Assembly: GCF_049674955.1 (NCBI RefSeq)
Contig: NZ_CP187232.1
Location: 8,618,001-8,682,000, forward strand
Direction of reading: 5' to 3'
DNA length: 64,000 bases
From: Sphaerisporangium viridialbum
Lineage (GTDB): Bacteria > Actinomycetota > Actinomycetes > Streptosporangiales > Streptosporangiaceae
In this document: piece after piece, positions 33,098 to 40,565 of the stretch
Layout: each line of letters opens with the position of its first letter
Numbering within the stretch: position 1 is the stretch's first letter
The notes under the pieces: generated by a model
Told to the model about the DNA's origin: nothing
Seen by the model: only the letters and a program-made list of their open reading frames with translations
Databases searched by the model: none
Program-made: the position numbers and the translations under genes

Positions 33098-33646
33098 TCA
33101 ACCAGCGGGGTTGCGCAGGCCGTCTAAGGCGAGGGAGAGCAGGCGGGTGGCTCGGCCGAGGTCGCCGGTGGCCAGGGCCAGGCCGGTGACGATCTCGAAG
33201 AGGTCGTCCAGTTCGAGGTCGGGACGTACGGCTCCGGCGTCCCTGGCGGTGGTGAGCAGGCCGTCCGCCGCCGAGCGCATCAGCGCCGAGCAGTCGAAGC
33301 CAGACACGGGCCCGGCGCTCATCATCGTGGTCCCGAGCCCCCGGTCGGTGAGGGCGTGGGCGAGCAGGGCGTGCAGCCACCCGGTCAGCGCCTCCCCGGG
33401 CGGGGACCCCGCCGCCAGCGTCTCCGCCTTGGCGCACAGCGTCGTCACCCTGTCCTTGAACACGGCGACCAGCAGCTCCTGCCGCGTCGGGAAGTGGCGG
33501 TAGAGCGTCCCGGGGCCGACCCCGGCCCGGCGGGCGATCTCGTTCAGGGACGCCTCGGGCCCCTCTTCGGCGAACACCGAGGTGGCGACCGTGACCAGGT
33601 GATCGCGGTTGCGCCGCGCGTCGGCTCGCAGAGGCCGCGTTCCCAT
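33098..33646 (-). CDS. TetR family repressor
   Basis: The 182-residue regulator has the TetR helix-turn-helix (RDHLVTVATSVFAEEGPEAS, EIARRAGVGPGTLYRHFPTRQEL) and a helical ligand domain. It faces the LLM oxidoreductase gene, and two CGGAGAA-type palindromes lie between them. It therefore probably represses the oxidoreductase and itself. ATG 33646 is the start. Confidence 0.92.
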   Translation of the reverse strand: MGTRPLRADARRNRDHLVTVATSVFAEEGPEASLNEIARRAGVGPGTLYRHFPTRQELLVAVFKDRVTTLCAKAETLAAGSPPGEALTGWLHALLAHALTDRGLGTTMMSAGPVSGFDCSALMRSAADGLLTTARDAGAVRPDLELDDLFEIVTGLALATGDLGRATRLLSLALDGLRNPAG

Positions 33647-33670
33647 CGAGTGCTCCAGAGGTGTTGCAAG

Positions 33671-33721
33671 CGGAGAAGTTCTCCGTATTATAGGCCGAAG
33701 ATATCCGGAGAAGCTCTCCGG
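33671..33721. promoter_or_regulatory. Two TetR-type operators between the TetR and LLM genes
   Basis: CGGAGAAGTTCTCCG (33671-33685) is a perfect palindrome around one base. CCGGAGAAGCTCTCCGG (33705-33721) is a second, extended copy. Their centres are 35 bp apart, and AT-rich TATTATAGG between them may be the -10 element of one promoter. Confidence 0.78.
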
Positions 33722-33747
33722 ATTATTTCGGGTGGGAGCTTTCAGAC

Positions 33748-34659
33748 ATGAACGACGGACGGCTCGACCTCGGACGCGTGGGCATCTGGACCTTCGCCTT
33801 CGAGGAACAGCCCGCGACCAGGGTGCGCGAGGCCGCGGCGGAGATCGAGGAGCTGGGGTACCGAGCCCTGTGGTTCGGCGAAGGGTTCGGCCGCGACAGC
33901 ACCAGCCAGTCGTGGCTGCTGCTGTCGGCCACCGAGCGGCTGGTCGTCGCGGCGGGCATCGCCAACATCGCCTTCCGGAACCCGATCGCCATGGCCGCCG
34001 GCGAGAGGTCGATCAACGAGGCGTTCCCCGGCCGGTTCCTGCTCGGGCTCGGCGGGCACCGGATCAGCGACACCCCGATCCAGATGGACGGCTACAGCAT
34101 CCCCAGCCGTGGCCGCGCCGTACAGACCATGAACGCCTACCTCGACGCCATGGACGCGATCCCGCTCAGCTCCGCGGCACCGGCGGCGCCGCCGCAGCGG
34201 GTGCTGGCCGCGCTCGGCCCCAAGATGCTGGAGCTCGCCGCCGCGCGTACGTGGGGCGCGCACCCGTACTTCGTGCCCGTGGAGCACACCCGGCGAGCCC
34301 GGGAGATCATGGGCCCGGACGCCTTCCTCGCGGTCGAGCAGGCCGTGGTGCTGGACACCGACCTCACGAGGGCCCGCGAGGTCGCCACGGAGCACGTCGC
34401 CTTCTACGCCGCAGCGGCGCCGCACCAGCAGGCGAGCCTGCGCAGGCTCGGGTTCGGCGACGCCGACATGACCGGAGGCGTCAGCGACCGGCTGGTGGAC
34501 GCGATCGTCGCCTACGGCGACATGAAGGTCATCGCCGAACGCGTGCGCGAGCACTTCGACGCCGGGGCCGACCACGTGTGCCTGCAGGTCCTCACCCCCG
34601 GCTCCGCCGGCCTTCCGCTGCGCGAATGGCGCGAGCTGGCCGCCCTGCGCGACGGGTGA
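33748..34659 (+). CDS. LLM class F420/flavin-dependent oxidoreductase
   Basis: The 303-residue protein fits the luciferase-like monooxygenase group: GRVGIWTFAFEEQPATRVRE, IEELGYRALWFGEGFGRDS, VAAGIANIAFRNPIAMAAGE, RFLLGLGGHR and the C-terminal DAGADHVCLQVL. Actinobacterial members of this subfamily mostly use F420, whose biosynthetic guanylyltransferase is encoded at 8310. The substrate is unknown. The upstream TetR operators point to induction by a xenobiotic or metabolite. Confidence 0.88.
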   Translation: MNDGRLDLGRVGIWTFAFEEQPATRVREAAAEIEELGYRALWFGEGFGRDSTSQSWLLLSATERLVVAAGIANIAFRNPIAMAAGERSINEAFPGRFLLGLGGHRISDTPIQMDGYSIPSRGRAVQTMNAYLDAMDAIPLSSAAPAAPPQRVLAALGPKMLELAAARTWGAHPYFVPVEHTRRAREIMGPDAFLAVEQAVVLDTDLTRAREVATEHVAFYAAAAPHQQASLRRLGFGDADMTGGVSDRLVDAIVAYGDMKVIAERVREHFDAGADHVCLQVLTPGSAGLPLREWRELAALRDG

Positions 34660-34708
34660 TCATGGCGCAGGGCGGTGCGGTCAGGTCGGTGCGCGATCTG
34701 GGCGTCGT

Positions 34709-34760
34709 GGCCAGGCGGGGTGGCCAGGCGAGGTGGCCAGGCGGGGTCGTCAGGCGGTGT
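34709..34760. repeat. Four tandem 13-bp units including the cimA stop codon
   Basis: GGCCAGGCGGGGT (34709-34721), GGCCAGGCGAGGT (34722-34734), GGCCAGGCGGGGT (34735-34747) and CGTCAGGCGGTGT (34748-34760) are contiguous. The last contains TCA, the stop codon of cimA on the minus strand. Confidence 0.85.
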
Positions 34761-36324
34761 GGCCCGCGCGCAGGAGGCCGTAGGTGACCGCCTGCTCCAG
34801 GGCCTGCCAGGACGCCTCGATGATGTTCTCGTCAACGCCCACGGTGGCCCACTCCCCGCTCGCGTCGCTGGAGGTGATGAGGACCCGGGTGACGGCGTCG
34901 GTGCCGTGGGTGCCCTCAAGTATGCGGACCTTGAAGTCGATCAGCTCGACCTCGGCCAGCTCGGGGTAGAGCTTCTCCAGGCCGAGGCGTACGGCGCGGT
35001 CGAGCGCGTTGACCGGGCCGTTGCCCTCGCCGGTGGCGACGATGCGCTCGCCCTTGGCGTGGAGCTTCACGGTCGCCTCGCTGACGACGTCGCCGCCGGG
35101 CCGCCGCTCGACGATGACCCGCCAGGACTCGACGGTGAAGTGGCGCCTGCGCTCCCCCGTGACCGTGTCGCGGAGCAGCAGCTCGAACGAGGCGTCGGCG
35201 GCCTCGAAGGTGTGACCCTTGGACTCCAGGTCCTTCACCCGGTCGACCAGCTCGCGGGACTGGCCGGAGGTGAGGTCGTACCCGAGCTCCTTGCCCTTCA
35301 GCTCCACGGACGCGCGGCCGGCCATGTCGGAGACGAGCATGCGCATGTCGTTGCCGACCTGGGCCGGGTCGATGTGCTGGTACAGGTTCGGGTCGACCTT
35401 GATCGCGCTGGCGTGCAGGCCGGCCTTGTGCGCGAAGGCCGAGACGCCGACGTACGGCTGGTGGGAGTTCGGCGTGACGTTGGTGACCTCGGTGATCGCG
35501 TGCGCGATGCGGGTCATGTCGGCCAGTGAATCCGCCGGCACCAGGTCGAAGCCCCGCTTGAGCTGGAGGTTGGCCACGACGGTGAAGATGTTGGCGTTGC
35601 CCGACCGCTCGCCGTACCCGTTGGCGCAGCCCTGCACGTGGGTGGCGCCGGCCTTGACCGCGGCGAGGGAGTTGGCGACGGCGCAGCCGGTGTCGTCGTG
35701 GCAGTGGATGCCGACGCGGGCGCCGGTGGCGACCGCCTCGTGCACGACGTCGGCCAGCTCGTCCGGCAGCATGCCGCCGTTGGTGTCGCACAGGGCGACG
35801 ACGGACGCCCCGGCCTCGGCGGCGGTGCGCAGGACCTCCAGCGCGTACGCTGGATTGGACTTGTAGCCGTCGAAGAAGTGCTCGGCGTCGAGGAAGACCC
35901 GCTGTCCCTCCGCACGAAGGTGAGAAACCGTGTCGCGGATCATCGCGAGGTTCTCCTGGAGAGTCGTACGGAGGGCCAGCTCCACGTGCCGGTCGTGACT
36001 CTTGGCGACAAGGGTCACGACCGGCGCGCCGGATTCGCGCAGCGCGGCCACCAACGGGTCGTCGGCCGCCTTCACACCGGCTCGGCGGGTCGCGCCGAAC
36101 GCGGCGAGCTGCGCGTGCTTCAGGTCGAGCTCTGTTTGAGCCCGCCGGAAGAACTCGGTGTCCTTGGGGTTGGCGCCGGGCCAGCCGCCCTCGATGAAGC
36201 CCACGCCCAGGCCGTCCAGATGGCGTGCGACGGCGAGCTTGTCGGCGACGGTGAGGGAGAGCCCCTCCTGTTGCGCGCCGTCACGCAGCGTCGTGTCGTA
36301 CACGTGGAAGCGGTCGTCAGCCAT
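34750..36324 (-). CDS. cimA: Citramalate synthase CimA
   Basis: The 524-residue enzyme condenses pyruvate and acetyl-CoA to citramalate, the threonine-independent entry to isoleucine. It has the DRE-TIM signatures YDTTLRDGAQQEGLSLTVAD, FIEGGWPGANPKDTEFF, LCDTNGGMLPDEL, IHCHDDTGCAVANSLAAV and the C-terminal LeuA-type allosteric domain (VEVIDFKVRILEGTHGTD-like, read as VELIDFKVRILEGTHGTDAV). ATG 36324 has AAGGAG eight bases upstream. A leader peptide with Leu-Leu-Ile-Ile and a terminator lie before it, so expression is probably attenuated by branched-chain amino acids. Confidence 0.94.
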   Translation of the reverse strand: MADDRFHVYDTTLRDGAQQEGLSLTVADKLAVARHLDGLGVGFIEGGWPGANPKDTEFFRRAQTELDLKHAQLAAFGATRRAGVKAADDPLVAALRESGAPVVTLVAKSHDRHVELALRTTLQENLAMIRDTVSHLRAEGQRVFLDAEHFFDGYKSNPAYALEVLRTAAEAGASVVALCDTNGGMLPDELADVVHEAVATGARVGIHCHDDTGCAVANSLAAVKAGATHVQGCANGYGERSGNANIFTVVANLQLKRGFDLVPADSLADMTRIAHAITEVTNVTPNSHQPYVGVSAFAHKAGLHASAIKVDPNLYQHIDPAQVGNDMRMLVSDMAGRASVELKGKELGYDLTSGQSRELVDRVKDLESKGHTFEAADASFELLLRDTVTGERRRHFTVESWRVIVERRPGGDVVSEATVKLHAKGERIVATGEGNGPVNALDRAVRLGLEKLYPELAEVELIDFKVRILEGTHGTDAVTRVLITSSDASGEWATVGVDENIIEASWQALEQAVTYGLLRAGHTA

Positions 36325-36404
36325 GGTTTCGTCTCCTTCGAGGGGGTGCTTTTCGTTCGCCGCGCGCGGTTTCCGCCTAAGGCCGGAACCTGGCCCAAAC
36401 AAAA

Positions 36405-36464
36405 AGACCCCTCACGGACGTGAGAGGTCTGCGCGCTGGCGGTGTCCCTTTTCAGCCAGCGCGC
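36405..36464 (-). terminator. Tandem hairpins forming a transcription attenuator before cimA
   Basis: In transcript order, GCGCGCTGGC and GCCAGCGCGC (36455-36464 with 36431-36440) form a first hairpin that overlaps the last codons of the leader peptide. Directly after comes AGACCTCTCACG / CGTGAGGGGTCT (36430-36405), a 12-bp stem followed by TTTTTG, an intrinsic terminator 80 bp upstream of cimA. GGTCTGC in the leader (36478-36484) is complementary to GCAGACC at the base of the terminator arm (36426-36432), offering an alternative pairing. Confidence 0.82.
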
Positions 36465-36493
36465 CTGCTGATAATGAGCAGACCGTAGAACAT
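36452..36493 (-). CDS. Leader peptide MFYGLLIISRRAG of the cimA attenuator
   Basis: Thirteen codons from ATG 36493 to TGA 36452 encode MFYGLLIISRRAG. The consecutive Leu-Leu-Ile-Ile codons (CTG CTC ATT ATC) are the usual sensing element of branched-chain amino acid attenuators, and the stop codon lies within the first hairpin loop. No strong ribosome site precedes it, so translation may be leaderless or weak. Too short for ordinary gene calling. Confidence 0.78.
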   Translation of the reverse strand: MFYGLLIISRRAG

Positions 36494-36505
36494 GGTGCTA
36501 CGAAG

Positions 36506-36544
36506 TGTGCCACACCTCGCCACCATGTGGCACATCGATCTCAG
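36506..36544. promoter_or_regulatory. Inverted repeat in the cimA/O-methyltransferase intergenic region
   Basis: TGTGCCAC (36506-36513) and GTGGCACA (36537-36544) are perfect complements separated by 23 bp. They lie just upstream of the cimA leader and could be a regulator site or part of the promoter region. Confidence 0.45.
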
Positions 36545-36626
36545 CATCCGGGACCTGCGAGGGCTGATGTCGTGAAGTGGCCCCGCCCGCGCGGTTCGCC
36601 GTGCCAAAGGCGCCGGAGGGCGGAGA

Positions 36627-37286
36627 ATGGCCCGCATGAAGGCATTCTCGTTCATCAACGCCGACGTCGCCGAGTACATCGTCGGGCACACGACCCCGCC
36701 CGACGAGGTCCTCAAAGAGCTGGCCGAGGAGACGCTCACGGCCACCGGCGACAGCGCCGGCATGCAGATATCGCCTGAGCAGGGCACCTTCCTGACGATG
36801 ATCACCCAGATCAGCGGGGCCCGTAACGTCGTGGAGATCGGCACGTTCACCGGCTACTCCTCGATCTGCATCGCCCGGGGGCTGGCCGCCGACGGCAGGC
36901 TGACCTGCTTCGACGTGAGCGACGAGTGGACGTCGATCGCCCGCAAGTACTGGGAGAAGGCCGGCGTCGCAGGCCTCATCGAGCTGCGGCTCGGCCCCGC
37001 CGCCGAGACGCTCCAGCGGTTCCCCGTACGGCCCGAGGTGGACCTGGCCTTCATCGACGCGGACAAGGCCGGCTACCCCGTCTACTACGAGGCGATCATG
37101 TCCCGGCTGGCCCCCGGCGGCATCATCCTCATGGACAACACCCTGCGCCACGGCAGCGTGGCCGACTACACCGACGGCGAGGCCGCGACGATGCGCGACT
37201 TCAACGACCTGGTCATGAGGGACACCCGCGTGACCAGCACCCTCCTCCCCATCGCCGACGGCCTGACCTTCATCCGCAAACATTGA
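36627..37286 (+). CDS. SAM-dependent O-methyltransferase (caffeoyl-CoA OMT family)
   Basis: The 219-residue protein has the SAM-binding motif VVEIGTFTGYSSICIARGL, the metal-site segment LAFIDADKAGYPVYYE and MDNTLRHGSV, as in class I O-methyltransferases of the catechol/caffeoyl-CoA type. It probably methylates a catechol-like compound with a divalent metal. ATG 36627 follows GGAGGGCGGAG; a second ATG three codons later is possible. It is divergent from cimA and alone. Confidence 0.92.
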   Translation: MARMKAFSFINADVAEYIVGHTTPPDEVLKELAEETLTATGDSAGMQISPEQGTFLTMITQISGARNVVEIGTFTGYSSICIARGLAADGRLTCFDVSDEWTSIARKYWEKAGVAGLIELRLGPAAETLQRFPVRPEVDLAFIDADKAGYPVYYEAIMSRLAPGGIILMDNTLRHGSVADYTDGEAATMRDFNDLVMRDTRVTSTLLPIADGLTFIRKH

Positions 37287-37311
37287 CGAATTCCGGGCGG
37301 ACCGTAACCCC

Positions 37312-37336
37312 TTGCCATTACTTTACGTAATGGCAA
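37312..37336. terminator. AT-rich inverted repeat between O-methyltransferase and Uma2 genes
   Basis: TTGCCATTAC, TTTAC, GTAATGGCAA: a perfect 10-bp inverted repeat 26 bp after the methyltransferase stop and 42 bp before the Uma2 start. It could terminate the first gene or be an operator of the second. Its AT-rich arms are unusual for this DNA. Confidence 0.5.
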
Positions 37337-37377
37337 AACCACGTTACGCGAACCCGCCTGGAGGGGATGATGGCCTC

Positions 37378-38040
37378 ATGGTCAAGGTCTTGGACAAGCC
37401 CACCGCACCAACGATGGGAGAGCAGGACGTGTCACCCGTCGAGCAGGAGATCCACACCGGCGAGATCCGTCCCGACGTCCCGGACGACCCCGTCGAGCTG
37501 GAAAAGATCTACTACGATCTCGGGTCCCGGTTCGAGAGCACGCGCAAGGTCGAGCTCGTCGACGGCCGGGTCGTGGTGAGAGAGATGCCCACGATCGAAC
37601 ACGCGAGGGTCGTCTACCGCCTGCTGCTCCAGCTCATCCCCATGGTGATGGAGCGCGGCTGGGAGATACTGCCCGATATCGCCATCTTCCTCGGCCCCCA
37701 GATGGATCGCTACCGACCGGACGCCACGGTCGTGCCGGCCGACCCGCCCATGTGGCAGCCGGACGAGGTGTACGGCCACGCGACCCACCTCATCGTCGAG
37801 GTGGTGTCGAAGAGCAGCGCCCATGACGATCACATCGTCAAGCCCGCCAAGTGCGCGGTGGCGGGCATCCCGCTGTACCTGGTGATCGACACCTTCGAGA
37901 GGACGGCCCGGCTGCTCAGCCACCCGCGCGACGGGGAGTACGGCATGACGACCACCGTCGTGCTGGGCGAGCCGCTGGAGTTGCCGGAACCGTGGGGGCT
38001 CACGATCGACACGGGCAAGCTGGTCGACCGGTCGGCGTGA
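37378..38040 (+). CDS. Uma2 family (DUF820) PD-(D/E)XK nuclease-like protein
   Basis: The 220-residue protein carries the Uma2 fold pattern: FESTRKVELVDGRVVVREMP, RYRPDATVVPADPP, HLIVEVVSKSSAHDDHIVKP with K in place, AGIPLYLVIDTFERTARLLS. The Asp, Glu-x-Val-Ser and Lys match a PD-(D/E)XK active site. Such genes are abundant in actinomycetes and cyanobacteria with unknown roles. ATG 37378 is chosen; the first 60 residues before the domain may be partly untranslated. The 3' end is a triple 17-bp repeat. Confidence 0.85.
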   Translation: MVKVLDKPTAPTMGEQDVSPVEQEIHTGEIRPDVPDDPVELEKIYYDLGSRFESTRKVELVDGRVVVREMPTIEHARVVYRLLLQLIPMVMERGWEILPDIAIFLGPQMDRYRPDATVVPADPPMWQPDEVYGHATHLIVEVVSKSSAHDDHIVKPAKCAVAGIPLYLVIDTFERTARLLSHPRDGEYGMTTTVVLGEPLELPEPWGLTIDTGKLVDRSA

Positions 38041-38079
38041 ACGAGCGGTCGGCGTGAACGAGCGGTCGGCGTGAACGAG
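38029..38079. repeat. Three perfect 17-bp tandem units including the Uma2 stop codon
   Basis: CGGTCGGCGTGAACGAG occurs at 38029-38045, 38046-38062 and 38063-38079 with no mismatch. The first copy holds the stop codon TGA (38038-38040). Confidence 0.95.
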
Positions 38080-38085
38080 CGCGGT

Positions 38086-38112
38086 GAGCCCGGCCGGAAA
38101 CCGGCCGGGCTC
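38086..38112. terminator. Bidirectional terminator between Uma2 and ilvE
   Basis: GAGCCCGGCCGG, loop AAA, CCGGCCGGGCTC: a perfect 12-bp stem between two convergent genes. Confidence 0.82.
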
Positions 38113-38133
38113 CCGCGCTCTCGCGGGCCGCGG

Positions 38134-39231
38134 TCAGCAGATCTTGCGGACCCAGTCGTGGGGGTCGGGGCGGGTGCCGTACTGGATGCCCATGAGCTCG
38201 TCGCGGAGTCGCAGCGTCAGTTCGCCGGGGGTGCCGTCGCCGATCGTCCAGCCGCCCTCCACGCCCTTCACCGAACCGACGGGGGTGATCACCGCGGCGG
38301 TACCGCAGGCGAAGACCTCCGTCAGCTCGCCCGACTCGCACGCCGCGCGCCACTCCTCGATGGTGATCTTGCGCTCCTCGGCGGCGATGCCGAGGTCGGC
38401 GGCCAGGGTGAGCAGCGAGTCGCGGGTGACGCCGGGGAGCAGCGTGCCGGTCAGGTCAGGGGTGACCAGGCGGTCGCCGAAGACGAAGAACAGGTTCATC
38501 CCGCCCATCTCCTCGACGTAGCGGTGCTCGAACGCGTCCAGCCACACGACCTGGTCGCACCCCTGCGCGACGGCCTGCCGCTGCGCGACGAAGGCCGCGG
38601 CGTAGTTGCCGCCGCACTTGGCGAAGCCGGTGCCGCCGGGCGCGGCGCGCGTGTAGTCCTGGGAGAGCCAGACCGAGACCGGCTTGACGCCACCAGAGAA
38701 GTACGCCGCTGCGGGTGAGGCGATCACCATGTACTTGTAGGTCCTGGACGGGTAGTTGACGCCCAGCGCCGGCTGCGTCGCGATCATGAAAGGACGCAGG
38801 TAGAGGCTGTGACCCTCGGTGGTGGGCACCCAGTCGCGGTCGGTCTGGACGAGCAGCTCCAGCGACTCGACGAACGTCTCCTCGGGCAGCTCGGGCATCG
38901 CCATGCGGTCGGCGGACCTGTTGAAGCGGGCCGCGTTGGCGAAGGGGCGGAAGCTCGCGATCGAGCCGCCCGCCTGCCGGTAGGCCTTGAGCCCCTCGAA
39001 GAGCTCCTGCGCGTAGTGGAAGACCGAGGTGGCCGGGTCGAGCGTCAGCGGTCCGTACGGCATGAGGCGGGCGTCGTGCCAGCCCTGCCCCTCGGTGTAG
39101 TCGATCGAGATCATGTGATCCGTGAACGTCTGCCCGAACCCCGGATCCGCCAGTACCCGCTCACGCTCGGCCGGAGTGCGAGCGGCGTCGGAGAGCTGCA
39201 CGTCGAAGCTGAGCTGTTGAGCGGTGGTCAT
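38134..39231 (-). CDS. ilvE: Branched-chain amino acid aminotransferase IlvE
   Basis: IlvE makes the final transamination to Leu, Ile and Val. The 365-residue fold-type IV PLP enzyme shows ILVE features: YGPLTLDPATSVFHYAQELF, LKAYRQAGGSIASFRPFANA, RPFMIATQPALGV, and QVVWLDAFEHRYVEEMGGMN. The catalytic lysine lies in TGFAKCGGNYAAA. ATG 39231 with GAAGGA upstream is the start. Upstream is the leuB gene on the same strand, separated by a terminator. Confidence 0.96.
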   Translation of the reverse strand: MTTAQQLSFDVQLSDAARTPAERERVLADPGFGQTFTDHMISIDYTEGQGWHDARLMPYGPLTLDPATSVFHYAQELFEGLKAYRQAGGSIASFRPFANAARFNRSADRMAMPELPEETFVESLELLVQTDRDWVPTTEGHSLYLRPFMIATQPALGVNYPSRTYKYMVIASPAAAYFSGGVKPVSVWLSQDYTRAAPGGTGFAKCGGNYAAAFVAQRQAVAQGCDQVVWLDAFEHRYVEEMGGMNLFFVFGDRLVTPDLTGTLLPGVTRDSLLTLAADLGIAAEERKITIEEWRAACESGELTEVFACGTAAVITPVGSVKGVEGGWTIGDGTPGELTLRLRDELMGIQYGTRPDPHDWVRKIC

Positions 39232-39374
39232 GTCGAAGATCCTTCTCTTCTCTGTCGGTCGCGCCTGCATCCATTCTGCGACGGACCAGGTAACGGGAAA
39301 CTACTGCATCATCTGGACATACGGGAGTGTGGCGTCCAGGCTGTGCGTGGCGCTTGGGCCCTGGACACGAAAAA

Positions 39375-39407
39375 GCGCATGGCGGCCCGTGCGGGGCCAC
39401 CATGCGC
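39375..39407 (-). terminator. Intrinsic terminator after leuB
   Basis: On the minus strand GCGCATGGTGGCCC, loop CGCAC-like, GGGCCGCCATGCGC is followed by TTTTTCG. It lies 24 bp after the leuB stop and separates leuB from ilvE. I found no leader peptide before ilvE. Confidence 0.88.
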
Positions 39408-39430
39408 GTCTGCCGGCGTCGGGTAGCCCC

Positions 39431-40495
39431 TCAGCCGGCTACTCGTGCGGTGATGTCGTCGCCGATCTCCCTGGTGGTGCGGGGGACCCAGGCCACCTGG
39501 CGCTCGACGAGGTCGTCGGCGACGGCCTGCTCGACCCGGGCCGCGTCGTCCGCGAAACCGAGGTGGTCGAGGAGCATGGCGACGGAAAGGATCGTGGCGG
39601 TTGGGTCGGCCTTGCCCTGACCGGCGATGTCGGGGGCGCTGCCGTGGACGGGCTCGAACATGCTGGGGGCCCAGGTGGCGGACCCGGGAGCCGACGGGTT
39701 GACGTTGCCGCTTGCGGCGAGGCCGATGCCGCCGGCGATGGCCGCGCCGAGGTCGGTCAGGATGTCGCCGAAGAGGTTGTCGGTGACGATCACGTCGAAG
39801 CGCTGCGGCTGGGTGACGAAGAACATCGAGGCCGCGTCGACGTGGCAGTAGTCGGTGGTGACCTCGGGATACTCGGCTGAGACCCGCTCGACGACGCGCG
39901 CCCACAGATCGCCGGCGTAGGTGAGCACGTTGGTCTTGTGGACCAGTGTGAGCTTCTTGCGGGGCCTGGTCATGGCCTTCTCGAAGGCGAAGCGCACGAC
40001 GCGCTCGACGCCGAAGGCGGTGTTGAGGCTCTCCTGGGTGGCGATCTCGTGCGAGGTGCCCCGGCGCATGACGCCGCCGGCTCCGGCGTACGGCCCCTCG
40101 GTGCCCTCGCGGACGACGATCATGTCGATGTCCTCGGGGCGGGACTTGGCGAGCGGGGTCTCCACGCTGGGGAAGAGCTTGACCGGGCGCAGGTTGACGT
40201 AGTGGTCGAGCTCGAAGCGGAGCTTGAGCAGCAGGTCGCGCTCGAGCACGCCGGGCGGCACGCTCGGGTCGCCGACCGCGCCCAGCAGGATCGCGTCGTA
40301 CCCGCGCAGCTCGGCGAGCGTCTCGTCGGGGAGGGTCTCGCCGGTGGCGTGGTAGCGTGCGGCGCCGAGGTCGTAGGTGGTGGTCTCCACCTTCAGGCCG
40401 ACCGCGTCGAGGACCTTCAGCCCCTCGGCGACCACTTCACTGCCGATGCCGTCACCCGGGATGACCGCCAGACGGATGTTGTGAGAATCCCGCAT
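39431..40495 (-). CDS. leuB: 3-isopropylmalate dehydrogenase LeuB
   Basis: The 354-residue enzyme oxidises 3-isopropylmalate (and, in the citramalate route, methylmalate) with NAD. Signatures are LAVIPGDGIGSEVVAEGLKV, ILLGAVGDPSVPPGVLERDL, VREGTEGPYAGAGG, NLFGDILTDLGAAIAGGIGLAASGN-type region and FEPVHGSAPDIAGQGKADP. ATG 40495 is the start. It is monocistronic, ended by a clear terminator. Confidence 0.97.
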   Translation of the reverse strand: MRDSHNIRLAVIPGDGIGSEVVAEGLKVLDAVGLKVETTTYDLGAARYHATGETLPDETLAELRGYDAILLGAVGDPSVPPGVLERDLLLKLRFELDHYVNLRPVKLFPSVETPLAKSRPEDIDMIVVREGTEGPYAGAGGVMRRGTSHEIATQESLNTAFGVERVVRFAFEKAMTRPRKKLTLVHKTNVLTYAGDLWARVVERVSAEYPEVTTDYCHVDAASMFFVTQPQRFDVIVTDNLFGDILTDLGAAIAGGIGLAASGNVNPSAPGSATWAPSMFEPVHGSAPDIAGQGKADPTATILSVAMLLDHLGFADDAARVEQAVADDLVERQVAWVPRTTREIGDDITARVAG

Positions 40496-40565
40496 GCTCG
40501 TACCCTACCGTTCCGTCTCGGTACTCGAACACAGGGTCTCACATATCGGACAAGAGTCGTGCGGC

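Noticed and set aside
26662..34659. Possible biosynthetic gene cluster (lyase, GNAT, XRE, TetR, LLM)
   Set aside because: No PKS, NRPS, terpene or RiPP core gene is present; the genes are separate small units.
39232..39430. Possible leader peptide before ilvE
   Set aside because: The hairpin there is the leuB terminator, and the short frames after it have no Leu/Ile/Val run.
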